From the NCBI GenBank assembly GCA_036023115.1, contig JAYKKT010000048.1, forward strand, positions 6,330,001-6,394,000: a stretch of DNA of 64,000 bases. The letters are read 5' to 3'. Source of the stretch: Brasenia schreberi (lineage: Eukaryota; Streptophyta; Magnoliopsida; Nymphaeales; Cabombaceae). Each line of letters opens with the position of its first letter. The first letter of the stretch is position 1. The translations under genes were made by a program, and so were the position numbers. Positions 14,064 through 26,194 of this stretch are shown here, piece after piece. The notes under the pieces are model-generated. The model ran no database searches. It had not been told where the DNA came from and saw only the letters and a list, made by a program, of their open reading frames with translations.

Positions 14064-17000
14064 TCAAACATATCTCAAACCCATGTTTGTAATATGTTTT
14101 GAGAAGAGTTCTTCTATTATGCCTTTTGTTAAGGGGTCTTCTAACATGTCTTCCGTTGGCATGTATGAGATGGATATTTCCTTTCTCATAACCATATCAT
14201 GAACATAGTGGTATTTTACCATTATATGCTTGCTTTTTGAGCAACTTGCTCCACTCTTAATAAGAGTAATTGCTGCATTGTTATCACAATAGATAACCAC
14301 TGGCTCGTTTGTTATTTCCAACTTCAAATCTCATATGAAACGACTTATCCAGACATCACTAGTTGCAGCCATACAGCAAGCAACATACTCAGCTTCTTGT
14401 GTATGCAACACTACACAACCCTGTTTCTTACACGCCCAAGAAACAACACCACCTCCAAATAAAAATATTTGTCCCGAGGTTAATTTGTTGTCAACTTTGG
14501 TCCTAACAAAGTCAGCATTTGAGTATCCTACCAATTTCACTTCATCTGCTTGAAAACACATTTTTAAGTCCTTTGTTCCTTTCAGATATCTTAGAATCCT
14601 TTTCACAGCTACCCAATGCTACCAACCAGGATTACTTTCATATCTATTGACAAGACCAACAACAAAGCTAATATCAGGCCTTGTACACAATATAGCATAC
14701 ATCAAGTTGCTAATAGCTTGTGCATAAGGAACATTAGGCTTATCGTCTCCTTCAATGGGACAATCAACCTTACTTAATTTAACCCCTTTTGCAACAGGTG
14801 TATCTGCAGACTTGCATTCACCTATTTTAAACTTCTTGAGGATATATCCAATATATCTCTCCTGACTCAAGCATAAGAGTCTAGATCCTCTATCTTGAGA
14901 GATCTTTATACCCAAGATATAGGATGCTTCCCCCATATCCTTCATTTCGAACTTAGAGTTCAACCATGACTTTGTTTTGACAATCATCTCATTGTCGTTT
15001 CCAGTCAACAATATGTCATCTGCATACAACGACAAGATGACAAAGTGGCTCTCACTGTTCCAAACATATACATAGTGATCAAGTTTGTTAGTCACAAACC
15101 CAAGTTCTAGAATGGCATTTTGAAAGGTCAAATACCATTGGCGAGATGACTATTTCAGGCCATATTGGGATTTTTTCAACCTATATACTTTATCCTCTTG
15201 GCTTTCAACCACAAATCCTTCGGACTGCTGCATGTATATGATTTCTTCTAAATCTCCATTTAGAAAAACTGTCTTTACATCTAACTGATGTAAATCCAAA
15301 TCATAGTATGCAGATATTACCAGGATTATCCGTATGGATGCAAATTTCATAATTGGAGAATATGTCTCAACATAATTTATCCCCTCTTTTTGCGAAAAAT
15401 CCTTTATAACTAACCTCGCTTTAAACTTGTCAATTATACCATCGACCTCGTATTTCTCTTTCAAAACCCATTTACAACCTATAGCTTTTCTTCATTTTGG
15501 CAAATCAGTCAATTCTCAAACTTGGTTTTTCTCAATGGATTAAATTTTCTCATCCATGACTTTCTCCCAATTTGTTGCTTCTAATGAGTTCATTGATTGT
15601 TCATAAGTCAAGTTATCAGTCAACTCATTCAAATCTACCGAATTATATACTTCCTGAGTAAGATAAGTGTGATAATCCTTTAAGTAGGACGGAGTGACTC
15701 TTGACCTCTTATCTCCACTTAAGGTACCGGTAGTTTCAGGAATATCTTTTATGGGCTCAAAGGATGATTGGTCTAAATCTACTAAATCATCAACACATTT
15801 CTCATTGTTCTCCAGGATGCATTCTTAGTATCCTCTAAGGATTCAACATCTCTACTTTAAATGAGTCCGTGGTCCTTGTAATAAAACCGATATCCTTTTG
15901 AGCCTTTTGGATATCCAATAAATACACATCTCAAGGACCTGCTATCTAGCTTATCTCTAGACTAATCAAGGATCTTCACGTGTGCTATAGATCCCCACCT
16001 CCTGAGATAACCTAGGTTGGGTTTTCTTTCAAACCACATCTCATATGGTGTAGTGAATACAACTTTACACGGTACTCTGTTGAGTATGTAAATAGCTGTA
16101 CTTACTGCTTCTCTCCAAAATACCCTTCGAAGAGAGGCATCAATCAACATTGACCTTGTTATATTCAGCAAGGTTCTATTGTATCTATCAGCTACACTAT
16201 TTTGCTGAGGTGTCCTAGGCATTGTATTTTGTTTAGCAATACCAAAGTTTTTGCAAAATTTCAAGAATTTTGTTGAGGTATATTCATCTCCTCTGTCTGA
16301 TCTTAAGACTTTGATCGAATGTCCTAGTTGATTTTCCACTTATTGCTTATATTATTTGAAAGCATCAAGTACCTCCAATTTATGTGCCAAAAGATATATA
16401 TACATATATCTAGAGTAATTATCGATAAAGGTTATAAAATAACAATTTTCATGTTGTGTCTTTACTATAAAAGGTCCACATAAATCTGTGTGAATAATTT
16501 TCAATAGGATTGTTGCCCTTGTTGTTTTCTTGAGAAAAACTTTCCTTGTCATTTTTCCTTATATACAAACTTCACACTTGTTGAAAGTCTTTTCCTCAAA
16601 TCCAAGCAATAAGTCAAAGTTGGATAATTTTCTCAACTTTTCCACACTTATATGCCCTAGGCGTTTATGTCACATATTCACATCAAAAGTAAAGGCACTC
16701 TAAATATAAGTAGAAGATGGATGACTTTCATTATCACATAATTTGAACAGTCCATGTTCTACATCGAATTCCCCTGATAACAAGATTCTCATATTTTTGC
16801 CCACAGTCACCTTGTTAGGAATAAACCTAAGTTCAAAACCCTTCTTAACTAAGGAAGGGATCGGGACAAGATTGCACCTTATAGATGACACAATTAACAC
16901 GTCGGTCAGTACAATTGGTTTGCCTTATACAAATATCCTGAAGGATCCAATACCTAGAACATCTGAGAAAGTACTGTTTCCCATATACACACGATGTTCT

Positions 17001-17975
17001 CAAGGTTGATATTCCTTCACGTCCATTACCCCTTCCTTGGTATTCGAGATATGTCTTGTAGCTCCTTAGTCTATCCACCAACCTATCACTAGGCGATCTA
17101 AATACAAGTATTCTGAAATCATGCAGATTATATCTTGCTTCTCCAACTGTCCATGCTGTGGGTTGTTTCCTCCACCTTTCTTATTGCGACAGTCTCTTTT
17201 GTAGTGTCCCATATTTCCACAATTGAAACACTTGATCCGATAAGCGGCTGCCTGCGATTTCTTAAAACTTTGACTGCATTTCTTGTTATTCTTGCCAAAC
17301 TTTTTATTTGGTTTCTTTTTCTGGTTGGATTTGTAGCTAGACACTAACTCATCCTGTACCACTAACAATTTCTCTTTCTTGTTTTTTAGCATATGTTCTT
17401 GTTCTATTGCCAGTTTGAGGGGTAACTTAGCAAGGTTGATTTCTGGCCCTAATCTTAGGGCAGTGGTGACCATGTTCCATGACGGAGGTAGACTATTCAG
17501 TATAGTTATCTACATCGGTTCGGGGATGACTGATTTTGCTACGGCTAAATCTCTAGCCATTACGAGCATTTGATTTACATGATCTACTACATTTTCTCCC
17601 TCTTTCATCTTGAAGGAATTGTATTTCTGTAGTAGCAACTGCACATGTAATTTTACAGTTGTATCATATTTAGTTGTTAATGAATCAAACAACTCTTTTG
17701 CGGTCTCAAATTCTTCAAAGACCCTAATCAGGTCATCCTCTATGTAGGTTAACATGATTGTTCTTACTATGGTATCGTCCTTTAAAAATGCTTTACACAT
17801 TTGTAACTGTTGCTCACTTACATCTGGCGGTGGAGGACGCACGGTTTCCTTTAAAATATATTATACACCTTCTAGTGTTAGAGCCAAGAGAATTCTTCTC
17901 TTCCATGTCTAGAAGTTTAGACCGTTCAACTTGTCTGTTTTTGCCAGTTCGAACACACATATCCTATAACTTATT
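14064..17975 (-). pseudogene. Copia-1 gag-pol polyprotein, multiply disrupted
   Basis: Minus-strand order: gag from about 17970 (KETVRPPPPD), zinc knuckle CFNCGNMGHYKRDC near 17250, protease with WWID-stop-GATRHIS near 17070 (the active-site Ser codon is a stop), and pre-integrase HKRLGHIS near 16660. Integrase follows with HTDLCGPF, FIDNYSRY and LRSDRGDEY, then PQQNSVADRYNRTL, where the family normally has the catalytic Glu of AER. Reverse transcriptase has LHQLDVKTVFLNGDL and LYADDILL near 15030. RNase H has YSNADF and VIYCDNNAAI near 14290. The frame changes between about 15960 and 15460, and several codons are stops. This is a TNT1-like copia relic, not functional. Confidence 0.9.
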
Positions 17976-18589
17976 TTTAAGTGTTTGGCAAAAATAACAA
18001 TCAAGTGATCTAAAAAGAAAACCATCACAAAAACAAAGGCACACATAGTAAGAGACATGTTAAAGTGATGCATGATATGTAGCAAATAATCATTTGAAAA
18101 ATTTTCTAAGGGGTTTTCTGCCTCTTTGCCCCTAAAAGGATACCAAGGGACAAAACTGTAATTTTATCTATTTGTCCTCTTAAGAGGACAAACTTGTAAA
18201 ATTATTATTTGGTATTCCTGTAAAATTCACAACTGATCGGGGTTAAAATCATAATTTTAACCTTCAAGGCGAATCTGTAATTTTCCAAAAGAACAGGAGT
18301 AAATTCGTCTTTTGACTGAATGGCAGAAATGAAATTATTCAAACCGGCAAGGTTAAAAACGTAAATTGAGAGCTCCGATATTTGGTAATTTTCATAAACA
18401 GCCAGAGGGTAAATTCGACTTTTGTTCACTAAGGGCAAAACAATCTTTTTACCCTAAAATATCTAAACAAAAGGGTAATTTTGCTAGTGGCAACTGCGTA
18501 ATATTCGAAACCAGACAGGGGTAATTTAGTCTTTTGGCCACAATCCCGAGGCAGTTTTCACCATCGCGGTGTTTCAAAACCGTGGATTT

Positions 18590-19190
18590 CAATTTTTTTT
18601 GTTTTTTTTCTCAGTACATTTACTATAGAGAGAGAGAGTTTGTACAGAAAACAAAGAGAGGGAGAAGAGAGAGAGCAGGACAGGGTGGCCTAAGGGATTT
18701 TGTCCAGCGGATTCCTTCGGCTGTTTGTCAGCTATCAGCGTCCTTGGCATCTTCCTTCCCCAGCCGCTCAGCCTGTCTCCCTGAGTTTGCGGTTTTATGG
18801 CTCTGGCTTTGTTGGTCTGCCGCTTTTGTTTTTGCGGTTTTGGCTCTAGGTTTTGTCGGCTTGCTGCTTCTGTTTTTGAGGTTTTGGCTCTAGCTTTTGT
18901 CTGCTTTCGCCTCTTGTTTTTGCCTTTCGACTTTTGTCGGCCTCTACTTCTGGTTTTTGTCTTTAGCTCTTGTCGGCCTCCGCCTCTGGTTTTTGTCTTT
19001 GGTTCTTGTCGGCCTCCGTCTCGGGTTTTTGCCTTTGGCTCTTGGCTGTGGCTATTACGGCTTCGGCCGTTCGGCCTTGGTTGTGGCTATTCTGTCTTCT
19101 ACATCTCTGCCGACTGGCGTTGCTTCTCCCTATGATTTTTTTTACTGATCCTCTCCCTCTTTTTTTTTTTGTAGGGATGTAGGCCCCGAT
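18590..19190 (-). repeat. Copia-1 leader with imperfect tandem repeats
   Basis: Between the primer site and gag lies a long untranslated leader. On the plus strand, 18790-19050 holds repeated units built on GTCGGCCTC, a CTTCTGG or CTCTGG block, and TTTTTG...TTTGGCTCT, with a period of about 36-40 bp. A pyrimidine/purine tract follows at about 18630-18680. Copia-4 has the same layout, so the arrangement belongs to the lineage. Apparent long frames here are repeat artefacts. Confidence 0.7.
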
Positions 19191-19195
19191 AACAA

Positions 19196-19581
19196 TGTAA
19201 GAAGAGGAGTACCTCTTCCTTGGTTCGTCGGATTCCGATGAAGGCCTGCAGCTCTTTCTTGTACTGTTTGACGAATTTCGGTGAAGCCCTCTTCTTCAAT
19301 GAGCAGCTCTTGCAGATGCAGCGGAATATGAAGATGATGATGGATACGAGATTCCCACGCAGGGTTTTCGCACAGACGAAGATAACTGTCAGTCTCTTTT
19401 TCTTTTTATGTATTTTCACAGTATACAGAGTGATTGTAATTCCTGCCTTTATAGACAGGTGCTCTCCCCTTCGTCGTGCTTATCCGCCTGCGGCTTCCCT
19501 CTTCTAGGAGTTTGTAACGGATGACTGTTACCGATCTGCCTCTATCCTCAGGTAGCCGAGAATGGCCACTATGTTGTAACA
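19196..19581 (-). repeat. Copia-1 5' LTR
   Basis: 386 bp, TG to CA, paired with 13434-13854. A TATAAAG box lies on the minus strand at 19447-19453, suitable for initiating the retroelement transcript. Confidence 0.93.
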
Positions 19582-20141
19582 TGATCATCGTACTTTTAGG
19601 AAGAGTCATCATCTTTGTGACTTTAAAAATAATTTTCCTAAATTTTCTCCTGATAGTTTATAGACCACCCGATCGTTTAAATGTGCACTGGTCTCTACTC
19701 GCTTGGATACTCGACTTACGCAACCTAGCTGTTCTCCCTCTCATTAGACTGGGTTTGACCACCATAGGTTGCACCAAGTGAAACCCAGGCGGTGGACCTC
19801 CCCTTCAGCCTTCTCCATAGACAGAGGTATGCCCTCTGTGTTTTTTATTCATCCATCCACATCCGGTTGACTAAGCCTTTGTTCTGTTCCTCATCTGTAG
19901 CAACTAGGGTCTTACTTCCTGTCTGAATGGGTCTCTGATCTTTCGATGTTCACATTCCATACTATGATTGTCCTCCATCCTGTAGTGGTTGGCAGGACCT
20001 CAAAAGTATGATTAATATTTACTACTTCTGTCTCTTTTTTCTTCCATAGGGTCTTCTTCTGCCATTCTGGATTTATGTGCCGTATTAACTTTGGAAGGTT
20101 GTCGCCATACTAGACACGCACCACTTCTGTAATGCAGCATA
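19582..20141 (-). pseudogene. Coding-like relic, part 2
   Basis: Minus-strand frames read in blocks: NPEWQKKTLWKKERDRS near 20060, EVLPTTTGWRTIIVWNVNIE near 19975, and GEVHRLGFTWCNLWWSNPV near 19770. Then comes SGENLGKIIFKVTKMMTLPK, which runs up to the Copia-1 boundary. The blocks lie in changing frames with stops. The continuation across the Copia-1 insertion is at 13190-13433. The protein family is not recognised; a polyprotein-like TE relic is likely. Confidence 0.35.
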
Positions 20142-20492
20142 TGTTCATTCTCGGTTGTAAATCCGAGGAAAACGTTACATACAAAATGTATATAAGATTA
20201 AACATATACATTACAAAAGTAAAGACAACTTGTAGCGAAAAGTCTAGATGTGAAAATGAGGAAGATTAATCCGTGATCATTATCTATAAATATTGTACAT
20301 AACAGGATCGAAAGAAAGAGACAAATAGAGAAATCTTTCTTGGAAAAACTATTTATGGGAAACCATGTAAAGCATTCTATATTCTTCCTTCTCCCCATCT
20401 CCAAAAGACAACTACCTTGGTTCTGCATAGATCCCAATTCCGATGCATCACCGTTGTTTCAAACAACAAACTAGAGCATGGTCATCCCAACA
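20142..20492 (+). repeat. Copia-4 5' LTR
   Basis: Its right edge is set by CCCAACA followed by a primer-binding site at 20494. A TATA-like CTATAAATATT lies at about 20284. The left edge, TGTTCATTC at 20142, is a guess because no second LTR is present in the window. Confidence 0.55.
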
Positions 20493-21290
20493 TTGGTATC
20501 AAGGTCTGGTGAGTATGTAACCTGCAAAACGGGTAAGAATATATATATATATAAAAGAATAGAGGCAAAACCGACCAAATAACGAGAGATCAGAAGAACA
20601 CAGAGGCAGAAACACCCAAAAGACGAAAGATCAGAAGAATATAAATGCTGAAATGCCCAAAAGGCGAGAAGCCAGTAGAACACAGAAGCAGAAATGCCCA
20701 AAAGGCGAGAGACCACAAGAGTAGAGAGGCAAAGACGCCCAAAGGCAAAGGAGACTCAAAGGCGAGGTCAACACAGAGCGACACCCTCCTCCCTCCTTCT
20801 TCCCCCCCTCTCTCTCTCTCTCCCTCTTCTTGAAAGATCAGAAAATCGCCCAATGGTTTTTCAAAACCACGGGCGGCAAAATAGTGGGCATCGAAACCAC
20901 TTGTGGTTTCCAAGACAACGTGCTTAAAAGTCCATTTTGCCCCTGACATTTTTAAAATATTTCAAATCTATCACTGGACAAAATTACAAAAAAGCCAGAT
21001 ATTTTTAAGTAAAAAGACAGTTTTGCCCTTAACAAAAGAAAAGAAAAAACTGTCCTCTAACCGTTTAAAAACAAAGAACAGAATAATCAAACACAGTGAA
21101 AAGCAAGATTTATGTGATTTTGGGATAGGAATCCTCTCTCTCCTACATCCGTCAAGGCCGCAGAGAAAAGTCCCTATTTATTATATGTGTAGAAGATCAG
21201 GATATCTACTCCAAAATGGTGTATTTAGGGTACTCCCCAAAAGAAAAAAAAATTATGTATAAACTCTTGCCAATCCTGTTTGTTGGTATT
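20493..21290 (+). mobile_element. Copia-4: primer site and tandem-repeat leader of a truncated copia element
   Basis: TTGGTATCAAGGTCTGG at 20493-20509 is a classic copia primer-binding site (initiator Met tRNA). It is followed by about 250 bp of imperfect repeats of some 45-50 bp (AGGCAGAAA, GCCCAAAAGGCGAGA, CCAGTAGAACACA), then a pyrimidine tract at about 20785-20835. Next comes sequence of the form TTTTGCCCTTAACA that parallels the Copia-1 leader in reverse. No gag or pol follows, so only the 5' end of the element survives. Confidence 0.6.
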
Positions 21291-21861
21291 TAACCAATAT
21301 GAATAAATTCAGAACCATAGTGCAATTTGGACTTCTTCAACTGCACAACCACCTGCTTCAGTGATGGGATAAAAATGACGTGAAATTTGTAGTCATTTTC
21401 CAGCTTCCAATGGCTCAGGAAATATTTCCTGTAATAGCGCTCTTCCAAATTTTTCTGTTTGCCAGATGGAATAAAGATTTGATTTCATAATATTGGTCAC
21501 GAATTATCATTCTGGCCTTTTTAAAAACACTGAAGAAAAAGTTATAGCTTCCTCGTGCCATTGCAGTCCAGGTGTTCCCTTTTTAAAGATACCTAACACA
21601 CTTAATATAATTAAATTGGATAATTGTCTGCAATACTATTTGAAGAAGCTGGTACTAAACATTGTCGCGCCTAAACATTGTCCCAACTCATATCCTATAT
21701 ATATATATATTATGTGAGAAAACCGGATCTTGCCCACCTCTTACATGGTCACTTATGCTCACTCATTGTTTTTGGGTGACGAAAGTATAATTTAAAGAAT
21801 TTTAAAGGTTCTTAAAGGATAATATTATTACACTCATGTCTTTGAAAAGAAATAGTAAATG

Positions 21862-21923
<62 letters not shown>

Positions 21924-22853
21924 CCCTGTTTTTGCTTATACCCCTTGAGAAAAGAGAACCCAAATCTGTACATGTTCCCTCGCGATCCCTATTGAAATAT
22001 ATTATGTCCTTTTTCCTTTTATGAATGAAGTTGGAAAAAGATGATACTATCAGTAGTAGCACTTATACCCCTTGAGAAAAGAGAACCCAAATCTGTACAT
22101 GTTCCCTCGCGATCCCTATTGAAATATATTATGTCCTTTTTCCTTTTATGAATGATTATATGAAATCACCGTATATCTCTTTTTTCTTTTTGGTACAATG
22201 GGGAGGCCAAAGCCAGATGCACGTTCTAAGTATCAACCTCATAACCTTATGTCCTTCAACTTGTGAGTTGATCCCTTCATTAAAAATGTGAAAGTTCGGA
22301 GAATTATGTGTGTGTAGCATGCATCAACACCAATCCCGAAAAATGAAGGGGGTAGTAGTAACTTTATTATAGTATTGGTATGTGATATAAATGCTTTGAC
22401 TAATCCATAGGAATAAGAAAGCAATAAAATCTGTTTATATGATGCCTCTTTATGTGATCATTATCACAGTTCAAGCATCATTTTCCCCAAAAATATTAAA
22501 ATCATTTTTCATTTTTTCTTGTCTCTAATTAAAAAGAAGAAACTAACCAAACCCCAACCTGCATCTCTACTCCTTGATGCCATCCATGGCTTGTCAAGAG
22601 CCTTTCTCTATCATCTCCCAACTTAAAAACCACCTTGAGTTGCTTTTATTATTTCTTCTCCAAGAATTGGAAGCCTCTCTTTTGTTTTCTTAACACAATC
22701 ATGGTCGTCATCCTCATCCTCGAGAGGTTATTTCTGGGATCTTGACCTTCTTAAGTATATCTTTAATCACCTTCATGTGTATAGGTTAGGATTTTATTAG
22801 CTCAAGGATGGATATGTGTACTTGTGTATGGGTTAAATGGTTCTTAAAGTTAA
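21291..22853. other. Unassigned stretch with microsatellite and perfect duplication
   Basis: Contains a (TA)n(TG)n microsatellite at about 21860-21920 and a 94-bp perfect direct duplication (listed separately). The rest is AT-rich without a recognisable gene. Confidence 0.5.
21935..22155. repeat. 94-bp perfect direct repeat
   Basis: 21935-22028 and 22062-22155 are identical over 94 bp (start CTTATACCCCTTGAG, end CTTTTATGAATGA), with a 33-bp spacer and a period of 127 bp. The identity implies a recent local duplication or replication slippage beside the TG microsatellite. Confidence 0.93.
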
Positions 22854-23520
22854 AATTGATTCTCTATTATACTCGATATTTGTCTCAACCTATGTTCAAT
22901 AATTCATTCTTATAACTTTATAGTATGGCTCATCAACTTGATATCATGATAATTTATATAATTTTGAATGCCTCCCTTGTTCTTATATATATGAGTATAA
23001 CTGTATTTGTTCTATATTCTGCAAATGTATTTTGGTTTATCCATATTTTATTAAGTAATCATATAAGACAAGTGATACCCCTTTCTCTTAGGATTTTCCA
23101 TACTTTTATAGAATTGTCTAGTCTTATAGATTTACCAACCTTCATAAGTTTAAGGGCCTATTTGACTTCATCCCTTTGAGTACGTCAATAGAAATTATGG
23201 TCGATACACTTTTTTTATTTGGTTAACATTTTTAAGCTAATAATAGTACCTATATTTTCATTGAAAAACTTAAGAAAATAATTTGTCCATCTATTTTTTA
23301 TATCATCACCTGCCACTAGAATCTTTTCATCCTCATCTTTGATGTATCTAACAAAATGAAGATGTTAGTTTCCTTATTTTTAGTCTTAATTATCTTAAAA
23401 ATATCTCTTTTACTTTCTTTTGAATTGAGTTTTTTATATAAATCCTCCAAATTTTTGTTTTTACTTCAATGACTTTTTCTTTACATTCTTATGAGCCTCC
23501 CAAGTTTCATTAGTCTTATT
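22854..23520 (-). mobile_element. LINE-I: degenerate RTE fragment
   Basis: Reverse-strand match to the part of LINE-A between about 9400 and 10075 (end of the linker and start of the reverse transcriptase). Recognisable blocks include CATAGTATGGCTCATCAACTTGAT and TTTTGAATGCCTCCCTTGTTCTTATATA. It is strongly diverged, with many stops, and truncated at both ends. Confidence 0.8.
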
Positions 23521-23587
23521 CACATAATTCAAAAATGTGTTACACAAAACAATTATTTTTACTTTGTTTTTCAAGCCATCGTGGATA

Positions 23588-23596
<9 letters not shown>

Positions 23597-23644
<48 letters not shown>
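23597..23644. repeat. (GA)n microsatellite
   Basis: About 24 GA units, just downstream of the LINE-I relic. Confidence 0.95.
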
Positions 23645-23647
<3 letters not shown>

Positions 23648-26194
23648 ATGCAAAACTGCTTTAGTTGTGGGTTGGTTTTGAGGATCCTTTCTCGAGAGAG
23701 AGGTAGATAAGGATGGTAATGAGTTGGGTTAAGGCAGGTTTTCCATCTGATGTGAAACTCAATGAAGACTGCCATCCTCAATGAAGGCTGCCATCCAGCG
23801 AGGATAAGGCTGAAAAATATTCATGTTTTTAAGAGTAAACCGAAGAATATGATCGAGGAAGGTTGGGCATGTAGGCAGAATAGTACAGGCTAGGTGAAGA
23901 AAAAAGTAAAAAAGAACACGGTAAATATGTTTGGCGATGGATTTAAATGTGAGTATTGGGTAAAAATGAAACATAATTTCTAGGCACACCCCCCCTTTTT
24001 GCTATTTGCACACCCTCGACCCCTTTATACTCAAACTGCCCTTGCTCTCATTTTCCCTCTATCCAAACGCACCTCTCAAGCCAAATGCGCCCTACGTCTG
24101 CCTAATTTAGCAGGTAGACACATCCAGGTGTCGTCTGCTTGTTGAGGCAAACACAGTAGTGCACCCCCACAGACGCCATGACATACGCTGGAGACGTGTA
24201 GATGGACGAGAGAAAACAAGAATAGATAAAGGGATTTGTGCATGAGAAGGGCATTGTGCATCCAAGGGCGTGCATAGTAAAAAGAGATGCGCTTGCCCTA
24301 GTTTCTATGAGCAAAAAGGGCAATACGCTAATCCTCCGCACTTGAATAAAAGAGGCGTAGACTCTCTATGCACTAGTACATGCCCTAGTTTGGAATTGAA
24401 GCATCCGCTCTATCTCTCTTCCTTGTACAGCAAGAAAGTTCCTCTTGGCGTCTTTCTTAGGTGCGAGTAGCTTGAGGGAAAGAACGTATGAAGAACTTTT
24501 GGGAGTTCTAGGTGTTGCCAATACACTTCCCTTGTTGCTGAGATGTTTGAGGAGCTATTTCATCTTAGTGTTGATATTTAATCTCTCACTATAGTAGATT
24601 GGTGTCAAGGATGGCAACCCCTGTGATTTGGATCTACTTTTCTCCGGATTCTTTCACATGCATGTATTTGAGACCGATTTTGCAAGAGTTTTATAAGATC
24701 TCATAGTTTCTACCTCCAAATCGGACAGCTTTCCATGTCAAAATTGCCATCTCACATTCTTTATGTTCAGTTCTATTTGTTGTTTTCTTTTATGTTCTTG
24801 ATATGTTTCACGGCCGCATCCACGTTGACAATGTTTGGATGCATATAATATTTGATTTCTATTACAAGAGGCCAAAATGGAAGGCCATATGAATCATATG
24901 ATCATTCCAATGGTTTTAATGACTATCTGTGCACACCTATCGAAGTGGGGAATTGAGGTGCAAGGGACATAGAGTTAGGTGTGTTGATGACTGATAGAAG
25001 GAATAAAACAAACTAAAAAAATAGTAGTAGTGTCAAATATAAGAATACAAGTAAAGAGTCCAATATAAGAATATGGGATGTCATCACTGCAATAAAAAGG
25101 ATAGCATCAAGAGATTCTACTATATAAATTGGAAAAGAAAAACATAAACAAGAAAGATAGAAAGGATACAAAAGGTAGAAAGGTGCAACGGCTATAGAGG
25201 ACTTTCTTACCATCATTGATAATGTAGTGAACTTAGCGGTCTAGTTTGAACAACCTTTTCAATCCTTACATTGAACTAAAAATCTAAGGAAAACGGGATT
25301 AGTGGAAGAATACCCCAATTTAGGAGATGGTGCCGATCAGGAGTCTTTTCTGGAGGTAGATAGGTAAATTAAAAGATAATATTGGAAGTAGTAGGTTCTA
25401 GAGCACGTAAAATACAAGAAGCATTTAAAGCTGCAAAATTGTTCGATGAAAACAAAAATTCAACTCGGCTGTACCTCTCACCAACCTAAAGAGCTCAAGA
25501 AGGTAGCACTTACCCACAGATTGAAAATTGTAGAAAAAAGGTAGTCATGTACATCAAACCAAAATTGTAGAAAAAAGGTAGTCATGTACATCAAACCCCC
25601 ACAATGGAACTCTACGTTATGTGCAACTGTGGTTGATAAAAATACACAAGAAGCAAAAGCTCACCGGCCTGAATGGTGGACTTAAAAGTTGGTCATGTGT
25701 TCGATGAGCGTGAAACTTGCTTGGGACCCCTCCATTGCTTATAATAAAAGAGATGTGCTCAAATATGATAGACCGCAACAACGATTTGAAAAGCACTACT
25801 ACTACTAGAACAATAGTTGCTAGTGTCAAAGCATTCGCATCCCAAAACTAAACTTTGCTAGGTTATTATTGCAACCATGATCCACTACTTATAGTTGTAA
25901 TTAGATTTTAAACACTATATGAAGTACCTTATCAATGCAACTATGACTATAATGTAGATGCGATGCTAGAAGATGCCCCTAATAACAGGATTTTGTCGTC
26001 ATAAAGCTACACATTAACTAAATGTAGTATATAATTATACAAGTAGTCCACTTATTTAATTAAACGAAAGGTACATGAGGTCAAAATTTACAACCAAATG
26101 CCAATACTAACTTGGTTGTTAGTTGAAGTGTATGAAGCCTGACCGGCTAGGCACTTAAGGGAACAATTAACCCCCAATTAAAAAATTTCCACCT
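23645..26194. other. Unassigned stretch
   Basis: No gene recognised. One 37-bp perfect tandem duplication lies at 25524-25560 and 25561-25597 (unit begins AAAATTGTAGAAAAAAGG). Short open frames are isolated and without recognisable domains. Confidence 0.5.

Larger units (their letters stand above)
13434..19581 (-). mobile_element. Copia-1: Ty1/copia LTR retrotransposon with both LTRs
   Basis: A 6.1-kb element on the minus strand. Its 3' LTR is at 13434-13854 and its 5' LTR at 19196-19581; both begin TGTTAC and end CTTACA in element orientation. Flanks are TGATA (13429-13433) and TGATC (19582-19586), a 5-bp TSD with one mismatch. A purine-rich tract (AAGTGGGAGA) directly precedes the 3' LTR, and a degenerate initiator-Met-type primer site (TTGTTATCGGGGCC) follows the 5' LTR. 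The gene order gag, protease, integrase, reverse transcriptase, RNase H is that of Ty1/copia. The diverged LTRs and many stops show an old, dead copy. Confidence 0.93.

Noticed and set aside
18534..19182. Overlapping long plus-strand frames rich in Phe, Leu and Cys
   Set aside because: They run antisense through the tandem-repeat leader of Copia-1; length comes from the repeats, and no domain is present.
20471..20949. Minus-strand frames that look like membrane proteins
   Set aside because: They are antisense to the Copia-4 leader repeats and have no real membrane-protein pattern.
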